64,000 bases of DNA from Nissolia schottii (GCA_003254905.1 QANU01077598.1:1-64000), one strand, 5' to 3'. Shown: positions 37,541 through 48,959, numbered from the stretch's first letter. Numbers and translations: made by a program. Notes: a model not told the origin generated them from the sequence alone.

Positions 37541-37880
37541 TCTTGACCCTCTACATTTTTGTGAGGGACAAAATAGTTCATCCCACTTGAAAGTCTAACA
37601 TTAGTCTTTCACCATTCAAAAAGTCATTCAGTTAACTCACACTTTTCTAACTTGACTGAAAAGCACATCAAAACGATATCATTTTAAGCTAGATTAGAGT
37701 TAGCAGAGCCAACTAAGCAAGTTAACCTTCAACGTGTGTATTTTGGTTAAGTCAAGAAACAATGAGTTAATCGAGGGACTAACATGTCACCTTTTTGTAT
37801 GGTGAGGAAGTAATGTTGGACTTTTAAACGGTGAAGGCCCACATTGTCCCATACGAAAATGTAGAAGAGCCAAATTATGC
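37541..37880. mobile_element. MITE with long inverted repeats
   Basis: The left arm (ctctacatttttgtgagggacaa, gaaagtctaacatta, ctttcaccattcaaaaag) and the reverse complement of the right arm (ttctacattttcgtatgggacaa, aaagtccaacatta, ctcaccatacaaaaag) agree in order over about 90 bp. The centre is about 150 bp. TSD not resolved. Confidence 0.55.
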
Positions 37881-37999
37881 ATTCTCTCTTGACAAATTAT
37901 GCATTCTCTCTTGATAAACCAAGGTAAATCATCATCCAGAGCTAGAAATCACTTAAAGTAGAGTTTAGGGAGATGATTTGAGAGTTACGAAGGAGATCA

Positions 38000-38757
38000 A
38001 GGAGCGTCATCATTCCTTTTGTCATTTTGATGTATTGTTCTTCTCTCTCTATCTCTTTATCAATTTATGTTATTTTCGATTTCAAGGATGAACTAATCCT
38101 CTTTAGCTTAGGGCTTTGATGTAAATCTTACAATTATGTTAATTTAATCGAGGTTATTCAGTACATGGTTAGTTCATTATGTTATTTTATGTCGTTCATA
38201 ATGCTTTGATTGCTTGATCACTGGCTAATTGAGTTATTGTCTTGTACGCAACTCGAGAGGGGGAGTACAAGAGTTCACATGCTAAAATACCCATAGGTTG
38301 AACGAAAGTCAGAGACAAGTCAACATGGCCTATGCAGTCTAATCTAGGGATTCATAGATCAAATTAGGTTTTGAACTAGTTTGTTGCACTAAGAGATTAG
38401 GCATTTAACTAATAATTAGGAAAGGAATTCCAATCGGTAATCGAATAGTCCATAGTCTGGATAATTGAGATAAGATTGGCCGGAGCTTAATGTGTTGAAT
38501 CAAATGCCCTAAGTGTTTTTGCTATTGAATTAAATCACAAACCTTGTCTTGTTTTTGTTATTTTGCTATTTACATTGTTATTAGTATTTCTTTTATTTCA
38601 CATACTTGAACAACGTCTCAATTCCCCTTTCACTCTCTTTGATATTCGAATAAATGTAACAATTAATTTGTCCTTGTGGGTACGATAACCCTTCTTACTC
38701 TTTATTACTTATACGATGTGATATACTTGTCGTGATAATTCGTATCAAGGAGCTTTG
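38000..38757 (+). repeat. Probable degraded Gypsy LTR end
   Basis: Ends ttgtccttgtgggtacgataaccc...gataattcgtatcaa, a pattern seen at the 3' end of Athila-like LTRs. It abuts the CACTA transposase remnant. The start is not resolved. Confidence 0.35.
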
Positions 38758-38769
38758 CATTCAAGATTG

Positions 38770-41270
38770 TTAGTGGCAGTTAGGATTTTGTGTATTAAAT
38801 CAGAGGCAAACCAAAGTCAAAAATATTTTGATCAGTGGGTAGCTTTGATTAAAGAATTGTGTCCACCTAGTACAAACATTCTGGCAAATTATTATAAGGC
38901 TAAAAAATTAGTTTCTAAACTTGGGTTGTAGACCATCAAGATAGATTTTGTATGAATGGGTGTATGCTGTATTACAAAGATTATGTTGCCTTAACTGAGT
39001 GAAAGTTTTGTTAGATCGCCAAGTTTAAGCCCAAGAGGGTGGATGCTATGAGGTATAAGGATATTCCCTAAAAAAGAAATCACTATTTGCCCTTATTCCC
39101 TAGGCTAAAAGGTTATTTGCATCCAATAGTTTAGTGACACACATGATATGGCACATTGAGAATAAAAGAAATGGTGGTACAATGACTCACCCTTCTCATG
39201 GTAAAGGTTGGAAACATTTTGACCAAGTCTACCTTGAGTTTGCATCAAATCCACACAGTGTCAGGCTAAGGCTTTATTTATAAGGTTTTATGTCAGATCC
39301 TCGCAATGCGAGGCTAGGGTTTTAAGTATGTACATAGTTGGAGAGTCAATTGGATTTTGTTTTACTATTGTGAGTGGTATGATCCAAGTTATCCATATGT
39401 GCAACCTGAACATACTCCTACTCCAAAATCAAAGAGATTAATCCTATGATAGGTGGATTTTATACCCTATTTTATTATTCTATAATTGAACATTGCATAC
39501 TAAAAATGTGTGATTTTAATGCTTAATTAGTATATTTTTCACATTATCCTCTTTTGTGAGAAATTGAGAAAAATGAAATTTTAAGCATTATTTTATCTTA
39601 GAATTTAATATGTAGATTTCTTTTGTTCTTTTTTAGTTTTCTATTTTAATTGCAGAAAATAAATTGTCAAGAAGATCATTGAAGATTTGAAGGAGATTTG
39701 ATAAGATATAAATTTTGAAGAAGAGATTTGAAGAGACGATTTGGACCAATAAATGCAAGATTGAAATCAAATTCAAAAAGATTTGGTCAAAGATTTGTTG
39801 AGGATTTTTAGTGCTGACTTTGCCATGAATTTTACATTAGGATCTTGATTTGACCTCAACTACAAAGTTGTAGATCTATCTATTAGCTTTAATTGGAGAT
39901 TTGAATCACCTCAATCATATATCTGTATAGCCGAAGTAATCACAATTTTACTAACTGTTGTGCTGAACGTGCGGGATTTACACCCGCTTTGCGTCAATCC
40001 TCTATAAAGAAGACATCCTCTCTCAACTCTTCGACAAAACTTCATACTCAGCCTCCACTTTTATTTTCTGCACTTTTTCTTTTTATTTTATGCATTTAGG
40101 TTTATGTTACTAGTGCTTAGGTATTAGTTCTTCAAGGATTGTTAGAGCGCTCGCATTGACAACGCAATCTCCCAACTATTTGCGAATTTCTTCCATTATT
40201 GTATACAGGTTTTGTTATTTTAATTCTCCATTATTTTCTACTCTCTTATTATTTTTATTTATTATGAGCCTTTATCCTCCATTCATGGAGGGGTAGTTTT
40301 CTTAATATCTTGCATGCGGTAACTCTAGATTAGGATTAATTCGAGGTCTTGTACTTAATGTTTATTCATGATTCGTTCCGCCCCCTAATTAGTAATATAG
40401 CGATCGCATGTTATTGGTTAAGGTTAATTCTAGGTTGATAGATCTTGACGATTGTAGAATTTATTGATTTAGGATTTGGGAACTTTTTGGGGGAACTAAT
40501 TAGATTTAATTTGGTTGTGCAATTGGGACATAATTAATATGAGTTTTAAATGCTGAGATCTTTGTTTTAATTCCTGTATTAATAAATGCTTAGGGGATTA
40601 ACGATCATAGTCTCTTAAGTGAATTGCGTATTAGTTAGAGATTTCAACTAATAAATAACATCCCTTCCTATGAATAATTAATAAGGAACCAATGACAATT
40701 AATCCTTGATCTAGAAACGCCGTATGCAGGATATTACCTTTTATCATTGTTTATTTATTAGTTTTAATTTTCTTTTCTTTTAAATTCAATCAATTCAAAC
40801 CCCCCATTTAGTTACACTTTTAATTGGTTCTAATTGCTTCCTTGAGAGGCGACCTAGGTTAGCCCCCTTTACTACGTTTTTGAGGTTAATTTAGTTTTAT
40901 AAATTATTATTTGATCGCGCACTGAAATTAAGGACGTTTTGGTGTGTGTGTCATCCTACTAAAAGGTATAGGGAGTATGATCCATTCATCACTGCACAAA
41001 ATGCAAAACAAGTATATTATTTACACTATCCTATACAAAGACAATCAAGCTAGAAGGTTGTGATGAAAAGTAAACCAAGTGGTCGCATTGAAGTTATTGA
41101 GAACAAATTTGAGGAGAAATAACCTAATGAAGGATATCATGTGGATGAATCAATCCCTGCCAGGGTAGTTGTTGAGGGCGAGGTACCAACAAATTTACAT
41201 AATGATTCAACAAATGATGGAGATGAAATAATTGAACTTCTACCCATCCAACAACACGTACCATGAACAT
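38770..41270 (+). pseudogene. Broken CACTA (En/Spm) TNP2-type transposase, split by a solo LTR
   Basis: Plus-strand pieces in shifting frames: YYKAKKLVSKLGL (from 38892), a NGCMLYYKDY-like piece, PLFPRLKRLF near 39090, THMIWHIENKRNGG near 39140, HGKGWKHFDQVY...FASNPHSVRL near 39200-39260, and CEWYDPSYP near 39380. After the solo LTR it resumes with RYREYDPFITAQNAKQVYYL (40970-41030). These follow the order of the TNP2/Transposase_21 family. Multiple stops mean it is dead. Together with the CACTA-type terminus at 41475 it marks an old autonomous CACTA element. Confidence 0.75.
39447..40953 (+). mobile_element. Solo LTR (1507 bp) nested in the CACTA transposase
   Basis: Begins tgataggtgg and ends gtgtgtgtca (TG...CA), flanked by a perfect 5-bp duplication tccta (39442-39446 and 40954-40958). 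Probably Gypsy by length and character. Removing it and one tccta rejoins the transposase reading frame across the junction, confirming the borders. Orientation is provisional. Confidence 0.85.
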
Positions 41271-41475
41271 TTATCCATCGGCCGATAATTTTCATCAATA
41301 TCGACAAATAAATTCGCTGATAACTTACGTCAGATATTATATCCAACACAAATACATTACATTACCAATGACCAATATACTCTCGCATATTTTTTGGCAC
41401 AAAATCCCCCAAAAACTTTGAAATATGTCGATAATTTAACAAAATCTGCTAGTATATGACGTTTTTCTAATAGTG
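41271..41475 (+). mobile_element. 3' terminus of the CACTA element
   Basis: Subterminal region with cgataatttt/cgacaaata/cgctgataa-type short repeats, ending gacgtttttctaatagtg at 41475, the inverse of CACTATTAGAAAAACGTC. The left terminus was not found. A second, similar end (cgtcaataag...ttcttgtagtt) at about 41570-41590 suggests that one CACTA inserted next to or into another. Confidence 0.5.
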
Positions 41476-41599
41476 TGTGTTTGGCCTTCTATTTTTTTTA
41501 TATTTACTTGCAAGTTGTCTGGTGATAATCCGTCAGAAATTCCGATGGAAGCAAATTCGTCAATAAGTTTCATATATTTCTTGTAGTTGAAAAAAAAAC

Positions 41600-42677
41600 A
41601 CCTTAAAGTTTAATCAAATGAAATATATCTTGAAGGTAATAAAGCATGGTCATTGATATTTCATTTTGAAATAGAAAACAAGTTGTTTGACCTAAGAAAT
41701 TCCCCCCCCCCCCTTCCGCAGGCCATATAGAGAGATTGCTTCCATGACTCCAATTAATCTACGCCTTCATCCAAATTATCCACAACGAGTCATATCATAT
41801 TCAGCATTTCAAATCGTCAGTATATATTACAAAGACGCAAACAATCCAGAAAGATAAATAGTGCAGGCAGTCACTTCCTCACAAATACCATCTCACCCCA
41901 AACACTGTTTGATATGGTACATGAAAACAATAAAATAAAACACTTTACTTATATCTACTTTTTTTTTTTTTTTTTTTATCTTGGAGGTAATGGAAAGTCC
42001 CACACGATCACCCCATGGATATCTTGTTCCCGAATCCCTGATTTTCCTTGTAGATGATTTTCAAAGAGCTAAAGGGCGAGACTCATGCAATAGTTAGGTT
42101 ATTATTATGTGACTTATAGGTCACGAGTTTAAATCTTAAAAACAACATCTTTAATTGAGAGAATAAGATTGCGTACATCTACTCTTTTCAGACTCACTAA
42201 AAAAAAGTTTCATGCAATGAATCATCCTTTATTCTTTTTAAAAGCCTCAATCATTCATTCCCCTCTATGTTGTGTTGAGATCTTTCTAGCAAACACCCAG
42301 AATTCAAAATACCGCCTAATGTCCTTGTCCTTGACATGGTTGAAGAATGGAGTCCCACCTTTGTTTGTTGAGTTTACTTCCTCACCATTTGATATGATGA
42401 GATCCCCTCTTGGGCCCTCCTCCTTACAACTTATTCTTTTCACCACCAGCTTGATGACGGGTTGCATTTATGATCACAAGTTTGGTTTCGCTTTTGTTGG
42501 TTTCTTTTTGGAATTATTCTCACGGATCAAACCTTGTATTATTGGGAGAATTATGTTCCGAATTTACTTCTTTTAGACAAATAATTATGGGAGCTTTATC
42601 CTTGTTATAGTTCATCAGTTTTGTTTGCTGTGGGTGTTTATTAACTCTCAAGAAGTTTACCCCGCTGAATACAAGAG

Positions 42678-42719
<42 letters not shown>

Positions 42720-42880
42720 AAGAGGTTGGTTTTATATACTAAGAATGTACAAATTTATAATCTGTCAATCAATAGAAATTAATAGAGTTGCTATGTCCCA
42801 TTGGATAATAACACATGCTTGATTTCTATTAATCGACATGACTACTATATATAAGATTGAACTAGATATACTCTTAGGCT
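41600..42880. other. Intergenic DNA, no gene seen
   Basis: Has a run of 13 C at 41702-41714 and a (TA)n run at 42681-42716. Opposed ORFs at 42169-42576 have no recognised domain. Confidence 0.4.
42681..42716. repeat. (TA)n microsatellite
   Basis: About 18 units. Confidence 0.95.
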
Positions 42881-43372
42881 TGGATGGGTGATGTTTTAGT
42901 TTTTTTAAGAGTCATTGATTTCTCTATTTTTAAGAGCTGCTCTTAAAAGGTTACAACAATAATATTTGGTTAAAAAAAATGTAAAAGTAGCTCTTCACAA
43001 GTCACAAATTGTATTTGGTGAATTAGTCCCGCTAATTATACACCAATAATACATCTAACGTAAATCACTATATGAAACTTAGTACAAAATACACTAAATG
43101 TGGGTTCTCAACACAATTAAATAAAGTCATCCACATTCTCTCTTAACTCCACGTTCTTTCTCTTTGGTCATGTCCCTGTCTCACCAAATACCCTACTCAT
43201 GCGTCGTAACTTTTTTCATTCTCGCCCTACTTTACTCTTCACTCTCTCAAACTCATTCAAAGTAGAATGTAGAGCTCTCAGACGAAGATGAAGCAGAACG
43301 CAGACATGGACACAAAGCTCTTCCAGACGAAGTAGAACGCAGACTAATATTTTTGTGACTGCATTTAATAAT

Positions 43373-43640
43373 TTTGTTTCTTTGTTTTGTAATGTTTGTT
43401 TCTTTATTGTGTAATGTGTTTGATAATGTTTGTTTTCTATTTTGGAATATTTGTTTCTCTGTTTTGTAACATTTGTTTCTCTGTTATAAATGTTGATATA
43501 TCCTACATAGAGAAACAACAAGAAACAAACATTACAAAACAGGGATACCCACATTTATAACATAAAAACAAACATTACAAAAATAGATAAACAAACATTA
43601 TCAAACATAAAAACGAACAATATTAAACACATAAAAACGA
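43373..43640. repeat. Foldback repeat rich in aatgtttgttt
   Basis: The left arm (43373-43490) carries taatgtttgtttct several times. The right arm (43510-43640) carries the reverse complement (agaaacaaacatta) several times. Together they form a large imperfect hairpin around 43495. Confidence 0.6.
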
Positions 43641-44799
43641 ACAATATTAAACACAGAAAAAATGTATGTGGACAGAGAAACCAAAACATCAACACCTTGC
43701 GAAGAAGAGAACAGAGACAAAACCAAACGAAACACAGAGAAGGGATATCGCTTATCTTGTCTATGCTCTCCATGACGTCTTGTGAAGAAAAAATAAATGG
43801 AGAAGAAACAAAACAAAAATCAACTACTAAGCTTAAGGGGAGTTGAGCACGAGATTGGATTTGATTTGGGGAGAGTGGGAAACAAAAACAGGGTTTGGTT
43901 TGGGGAGATTGAGAAATGTAAGTTGTAATTTTCCATTAACCAATTCATGGAAACAACGATCTTGAAATTTATGATTATCACATTGTAAATAAGGTCAAGA
44001 ACGAGACACATATCCAGATCCATATCGTGATTGGATGGAATTGACAAATTCTTTTCCCCTCTCTTCCTTCAATCCTTACAACCCCTTCTGATGATGAGAA
44101 GAGTGGCAGACCTCAAACCCTAATTTTTACTGAATTCTTTGGAATCCTTAAAACGATTGTTCTTTTCTTTGAGTAAAGCCATCTTAATTATAAGGGAGAG
44201 GGGAGGCTTGGTTTTACTAAAATACCCCCACTAACTCTATCATATCTTATAAAATCAATTGACATCATCTTGATTCTCTTTAATTAGAGTTAGTATCACT
44301 ATAAGATACATGGACCATATCTTTATGAGATTATGAAATAATCTTCCAAGAAACAAATTGAGGAAAAGCCTCAAGAGTACGGTATAGAAGAGAGATAATG
44401 AAAATTGGGTTTAGTTATTGGAACCCACATTTCAGTATTGGATGTATGTTGGATGAAATTTGAGTTGCACAAATAGCATTACTGTTGGTAAATATATTAA
44501 AGTTGTTATTTATATGTAAAATGGTTATAATAAACATAAACATTAAAATAGTAATAATGACCACTACAATTTATGGTTATATTAGTCTTTTAAGTTTTAG
44601 AGAGCACAAATCAATTCTAAAAAGTTTTAAGACTCTCAAGAGTAACCCTGACTTTTAAAAGTCAACAACAAAAGAATCTCATTTTAGTTTACCAAACATA
44701 AAATGGTTTATGCTTTTAGAAGAAAAAAAATACTCTATTAAAAAAAAAGTTTTACCAAATCAAGTAGTAGTATTTAATTTTTACTTAATTGATCATTAT

Positions 44800-46009
44800 T
44801 CGAAGTGAATGAAGTGGTAAATTATGGAAGAGAAGGGGCCACGTTACACAAATCTAGTAAAATCAAATCACCAATAGTCAAATGTATCAAGCAATTATTA
44901 CGGTCGTTTGACAAATTGACTTCAAACTTTGTTAGTGGTGTCAGGATGTTATCCGGAACTTGATTAGGCCAAGTTTGGATCTGAATATATCAATCTCAAA
45001 TATTAGTATTGATGCACGGCATCATACATTTATGTGTTATTTTGACATAACGAAGGTAAAATGTCGAACACCTCTGCATGGCGGTAAACAATTGGAGGAA
45101 TGTGACACGGTGTGAAATTTAAATTCTACAAACATACGCATTTTATTAACATCAACGTACTATAATTGAGACATTGTATGATTTTGCATAACAATCAAAT
45201 CTTAAAATCTTATATATAGAGAAAATTTCTATTTACACTATAATTATAATTAATGAGTGAATGGTCATTTTATTCCCTTAAAACTGCACGCGCAAGTCAT
45301 TTTAGTATTTAACATTAAGAAATTAATTCTTATACCCTTAAAAATATAAAATTTGAGTTAAGTTAGTCATTAAAATACAAATAAATCAATTTAGTCCTTA
45401 AAATTTTGACCTAAGTCAGAATAATTTCTAAGAATAATAACATTAATTCAAGTTTGAAAGACTAATTTATTTCATTTCTATTTCATGAACTAACTTGACT
45501 CAGGTTACAACTTTATTTATCATTACACTTTATATCTCTCTTGGCACGACTCTTCCTCCCTCCTTCTAGTATTGCAAAGGGATTATCCTTAGCTTTACTT
45601 AGGTCGGCGGTGAGCCACAAACCCAACTTTCTTTTCTTTCTCTTCCCAAACTTCTCTCTTCTTCTCTCCAAGGAAACCTTGTCTAAAAGAATTGGTATCC
45701 ACAAGTAACTCTCCCTCACCCTGGTAACGCTTTCCCCTTCTCTCACTCTCGCCACTTTTATATATTTTTCTCTCACTCTTTCCCCCTTCCTCTCTCCCTT
45801 CGATAGTCGTAATATATAATATTGAAAACCCTAAATATAGAATAATAGAGAAGAGATTATCCACACCTCTCTCCCTCCTTCCTCTCTTTCTGGCCCCCCA
45901 TTTTCTCCCTTAAATGGTTGCTATATATAAAATTGAAAACCCTACATATAGAAAAAGGGATCCTCAAGCAACTCTCTCTCTCCCTACATAGATCTTTCTC
46001 TTGTGCCTC
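44800..46009. other. Intergenic DNA; dispersed-repeat fragment and a local duplication
   Basis: 45240-45500 resembles the 'aatttagtcctta' dispersed repeat ends. About 45795-45960 contains two diverged copies of a segment around attgaaaaccctaNatatagaa (near 45823 and 45930). No gene supported. Confidence 0.4.
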
Positions 46010-46700
46010 CACTACTAAAAGACTATGAATTAGTTGCAAAAATTTCCTGTGAAATTTTTCGTAGGTAATCTTTGTGACTTTTGTTGCGAATTTTTATTTT
46101 TGAACAAGCCAATGAACATTTTGCAGCAAATTTCAAAATACAATGCAAAATTTTCAACTAACTTTCCTCCTATATGGCGGGAGAGCTTTAATTGCAAATT
46201 TGTTGCGAAATCTTTCGCATGTAACAAATTCACAAATAATTTTGCAAAAAAATAGAGGAAAATATGTCATAGGATTTGGTCAACAAAATTTTCTATCTAA
46301 ATCTGCAGGAAATGATATCGGCGAATTTAGTTGCGAAATTTTGCTAAAAATTTAGTTACAACTTTTTGTTGCTACAAATTTACTCGGGAATTGTTTTGTT
46401 GTGAATTTTCTTGCGAATCAATTTGTTGCGAATTTGTTTTGCTATGGATTTGCTTGTGAATTTACTTGTTGATTTTCTCGTGAAATAGTTTGCTGCATAT
46501 TTAGTTGCAATTTTAATTTTCTGTGGATTTTCTTACAAATTCCTTTGTTGCAAATTGCCTTGTGAATTTGCTGTGCTGCGAATTTTTCTTGCAATTTACT
46601 TTGCAAATTTTCTTGCAAATTTCCTTTGTTGTGGATTTTGTTGCAAATTTGTTTTATTGTGGATTTTGTAGCAAATTTATTTTGCTTATGGATAATTCAT
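46010..46700 (+). mobile_element. CACTA-like element, 5' end with subterminal repeats
   Basis: Starts CACTACTAAAAGACTATG at 46010, then about 650 bp dense with ttg(c/t)gaattt(g/t) / gcaaattt units, the look of a CACTA subterminal region. No transposase and no right end seen; it breaks off near 46700, before the TRIM. Confidence 0.5.
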
Positions 46701-46782
46701 CGAAATCCTTGCCTCCACCCACCCATGTCCACCACCTGCAATCGTCACTATCACTACCCATCACCACCATTTCCATTGCCAC

Positions 46783-47006
46783 TGTTAAGAATAATATATA
46801 TTATGTTTGATTTGATTTGATTGTGATTTGTTTTTGGCCGTTGAGTTTTGGTCGTTATGTTTTCAGCCTATAAATAGGCTCACATTCTATTGTAAAAAAA
46901 ATCTCAGATATAACAACTCAGATAATACAATTGTTATTTCTCTGTTATCTATCTTTCTCCTAGATTTTTGGTGTCTCATTTATCTGTTTCTCCACGATGT
47001 TTAACA
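46783..47006 (+). repeat. TRIM LTR 1
   Basis: 224 bp, the most diverged of the three. Contains cctataaataggctc. Confidence 0.88.
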
Positions 47007-47018
47007 TGGTATCAGAGC
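47007..47018 (+). other. Primer-binding site of TRIM copy 1
   Basis: tggtatcagagc directly after LTR 1, complementary to the 3' end of initiator-Met tRNA. Repeated at 47687-47698 in copy 2. Confidence 0.85.
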
Positions 47019-47029
47019 CATGGCACCCT

Positions 47030-47201
47030 CTGTGAGCAATCTCGTCTCTGCCACCTCTACCTCCGCTGCTACTCCTCCATTCTTTCCCCTGACTCCTCTG
47101 AGAAGAACCCCGAGCGCGTCCTCGACATCTGCCGTGCTGCCTCCCTCACCTCAGACTTCCACCTCGACCGCATCGCCCTCTCCATCGTCGTCTCCAAGCT
47201 C
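47030..47201 (+). pseudogene. Captured PPR-like gene fragment in TRIM copy 1
   Basis: In the frame of the 46968 ORF this reads LYLRCYSSILSPD, NPERVLDICRAASL and HLDRIALSIVVSKL. These resemble the region before and into the first repeats of PPR336-like pentatricopeptide proteins. The segment is markedly GC-richer than the LTRs. After SKL the match fades and the frame probably shifts. No start/stop pair gives a sensible protein. Identification rests on remembered motifs. Confidence 0.5.
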
Positions 47202-47461
47202 TCATCTTTTCCGACAAAGTCGCCGATGGCGACTCCTCCGAAGTCTCTGATGTTGCCTATCGCTGCCTCCGTGCAGTCTCCGATGTTGCCTATCATTGCC
47301 GCTGCCGCTGCCTCCGTGCAATCTCCGATGTTGCCTATTGCTGCCTCTGTGCAGTCCCCGATGTTTTCCGGACAAGTCCTTCGCACTGCTCCTTTTTTTT
47401 CCCTTAACAACCTTCGTTTGTGACAAGCTGAAAGTTCATGGAGCTTTAGCTTGAGGGAGGG

Positions 47462-47686
47462 TGTTAAGAATAATATATATTATGTTTGATTTGATTTGAT
47501 TGTGATTTTTTTTTTGCCGTTGAGTTTTAGTCGTTGTGTTTTCAGCCTATAAATAGGCTCATCTTCTATTGTAAAAAAAAATCTCAGATATAACAACTCA
47601 GATAATACAATTGTTATTTCTCTGTTATCTATCTTTCTCCTAGATTTTTGGTGTCTCATTTATCTGTTTCTCCACGATGTTTAACA
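47462..47686 (+). repeat. TRIM LTR 2
   Basis: 225 bp, apparently identical to LTR 3. Confidence 0.88.
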
Positions 47687-47709
47687 TGGTATCAGAGCCA
47701 TGGCACCCT

Positions 47710-47881
47710 CTGTGAGCAATCTCGTCTCTGCCACCTCTACCTCCGCTGCTACTCCTCCATTCTTTCCCCTGACTCCTCTGAGAAGAACCCCGAGCGCGTC
47801 CTCGACATCTGCCGTGCTGCCTCCCTCACCTCAGACTTCCACCTCGACCGCATCGCCCTCTCCATCGTCGTCTCCAAGCTC
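47710..47881 (+). pseudogene. Captured PPR-like gene fragment in TRIM copy 2
   Basis: Exact second copy of the segment at 47030-47201, 680 bp downstream. Confidence 0.5.
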
Positions 47882-48141
47882 TCATCTTTTCCGACAAAGT
47901 CGCCGATGGCGACTCCTCCGAAGTCTCTGATGTTGCCTATCGCTGCCTCCGTGCAGTCTCCGATGTTGCCTATCATTGCCGCTGCCGCTGCCTCCGTGCA
48001 ATCTCCGATGTTGCCTATTGCTGCCTCTGTGCAGTCCCCGATGTTTTCCGGACAAGTCCTTCGCACTGCTCCTTTTTTTTCCCTTAACAACCTTCGTTTG
48101 TGACAAGCTGAAAGTTCATGGAGCTTTAGCTTGAGGGAGGG

Positions 48142-48366
48142 TGTTAAGAATAATATATATTATGTTTGATTTGATTTGATTGTGATTTTTTTTTTGCCGT
48201 TGAGTTTTAGTCGTTGTGTTTTCAGCCTATAAATAGGCTCATCTTCTATTGTAAAAAAAAATCTCAGATATAACAACTCAGATAATACAATTGTTATTTC
48301 TCTGTTATCTATCTTTCTCCTAGATTTTTGGTGTCTCATTTATCTGTTTCTCCACGATGTTTAACA
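48142..48366 (+). repeat. TRIM LTR 3
   Basis: 225 bp. Ends gtttaaca and is followed by tccac. Confidence 0.88.
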
Positions 48367-48710
48367 TCCACCATCCATAGTTATTAAAATCAGCCCGGTG
48401 GCCAACTCAGTCACCCTATCAGATCATTAGTTCAATTAGTAGGTCACTAATTCAACTGTTGAATCGGATATAATTTAACAAATATATTAAAATTTAACTA
48501 ATTATAATAAATAATAAAAGTAATTAATAGTTTAATACAATTTAATAATTTATATGCTTTTATAGATTTAGATATTAATTTTTTATACAATTATTATATA
48601 CTATAGTGTATTTAAAGTAATTAAATTAATTATTTAATTATATGTTTGGCTAGTACCATCCAAAAAACACCTAAGTTGGTATCATCTAATGGTTGTATGG
48701 GCTTCTCCTA

Positions 48711-48850
48711 CATATTCTTTGTGGATGACATCCTTCTTTTCACATAGGTGAAAGCATCCCAAATGTAGTTGATCATGGATACTTTGCGGGGTGTTTGAGG
48801 AGGCTTCTAGGTTAAAAGTAAATATTGGGAAATCCAAAGGTATGTTTTCT
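48711..48850 (+). pseudogene. LINE reverse transcriptase fragment
   Basis: HIFFVDDILLFT (48711-48746) is the F(A/V)DD polymerase motif of plant L1-type LINEs. After a frame change, EASRLKVNIGKSKGMFS (48797-48847) is the following conserved block. Nothing else of the element is recognisable nearby. Confidence 0.7.
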
Positions 48851-48959
48851 TAAGTTGGAGTCATAGCAAAAGAGGGACAAATTGGTGGGCATATCATTTA
48901 TTCCTTTTACTAACAGTGTTAGTACTTATTTGGGTCCGCAACTGCGAAGATCCTCCTGG

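Larger units (their letters stand above)
46783..48366 (+). mobile_element. Tandem TRIM retrotransposon: LTR-internal-LTR-internal-LTR
   Basis: Three LTRs (46783-47006, 47462-47686, 48142-48366) separate two 455-bp internal domains (47007-47461, 47687-48141). LTRs start tgttaagaat and end gtttaaca. Each internal domain starts with the initiator-Met primer site tggtatcagagcc and ends with the purine tract ttgagggaggg. LTRs carry a TATAAATAG box (about 103 bp in). By eye the second and third LTRs, and the two internal domains, are identical. LTR1 differs by 6 substitutions and one indel, all in its first half or near it. Flanks gccac and tccac suggest a degenerate 5-bp target duplication. The primer site and size make it a non-autonomous miniature Copia-like element. 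Confidence 0.88.

Noticed and set aside
42169..42576. 135-codon plus ORF opposed by a 70-codon minus ORF
   Set aside because: No recognised domain on either strand; no introns or neighbours to support a gene.
45513..45864. Arg/Glu/Lys-rich minus-strand ORFs
   Set aside because: Produced by CT-rich DNA resembling a duplicated leader; no domain.
47020..47426. Several ORFs in the TRIM internal domain (both strands)
   Set aside because: They have no proper start/stop context. Only one frame resembles a known protein, and only in part, so it is called a captured fragment, not a gene.
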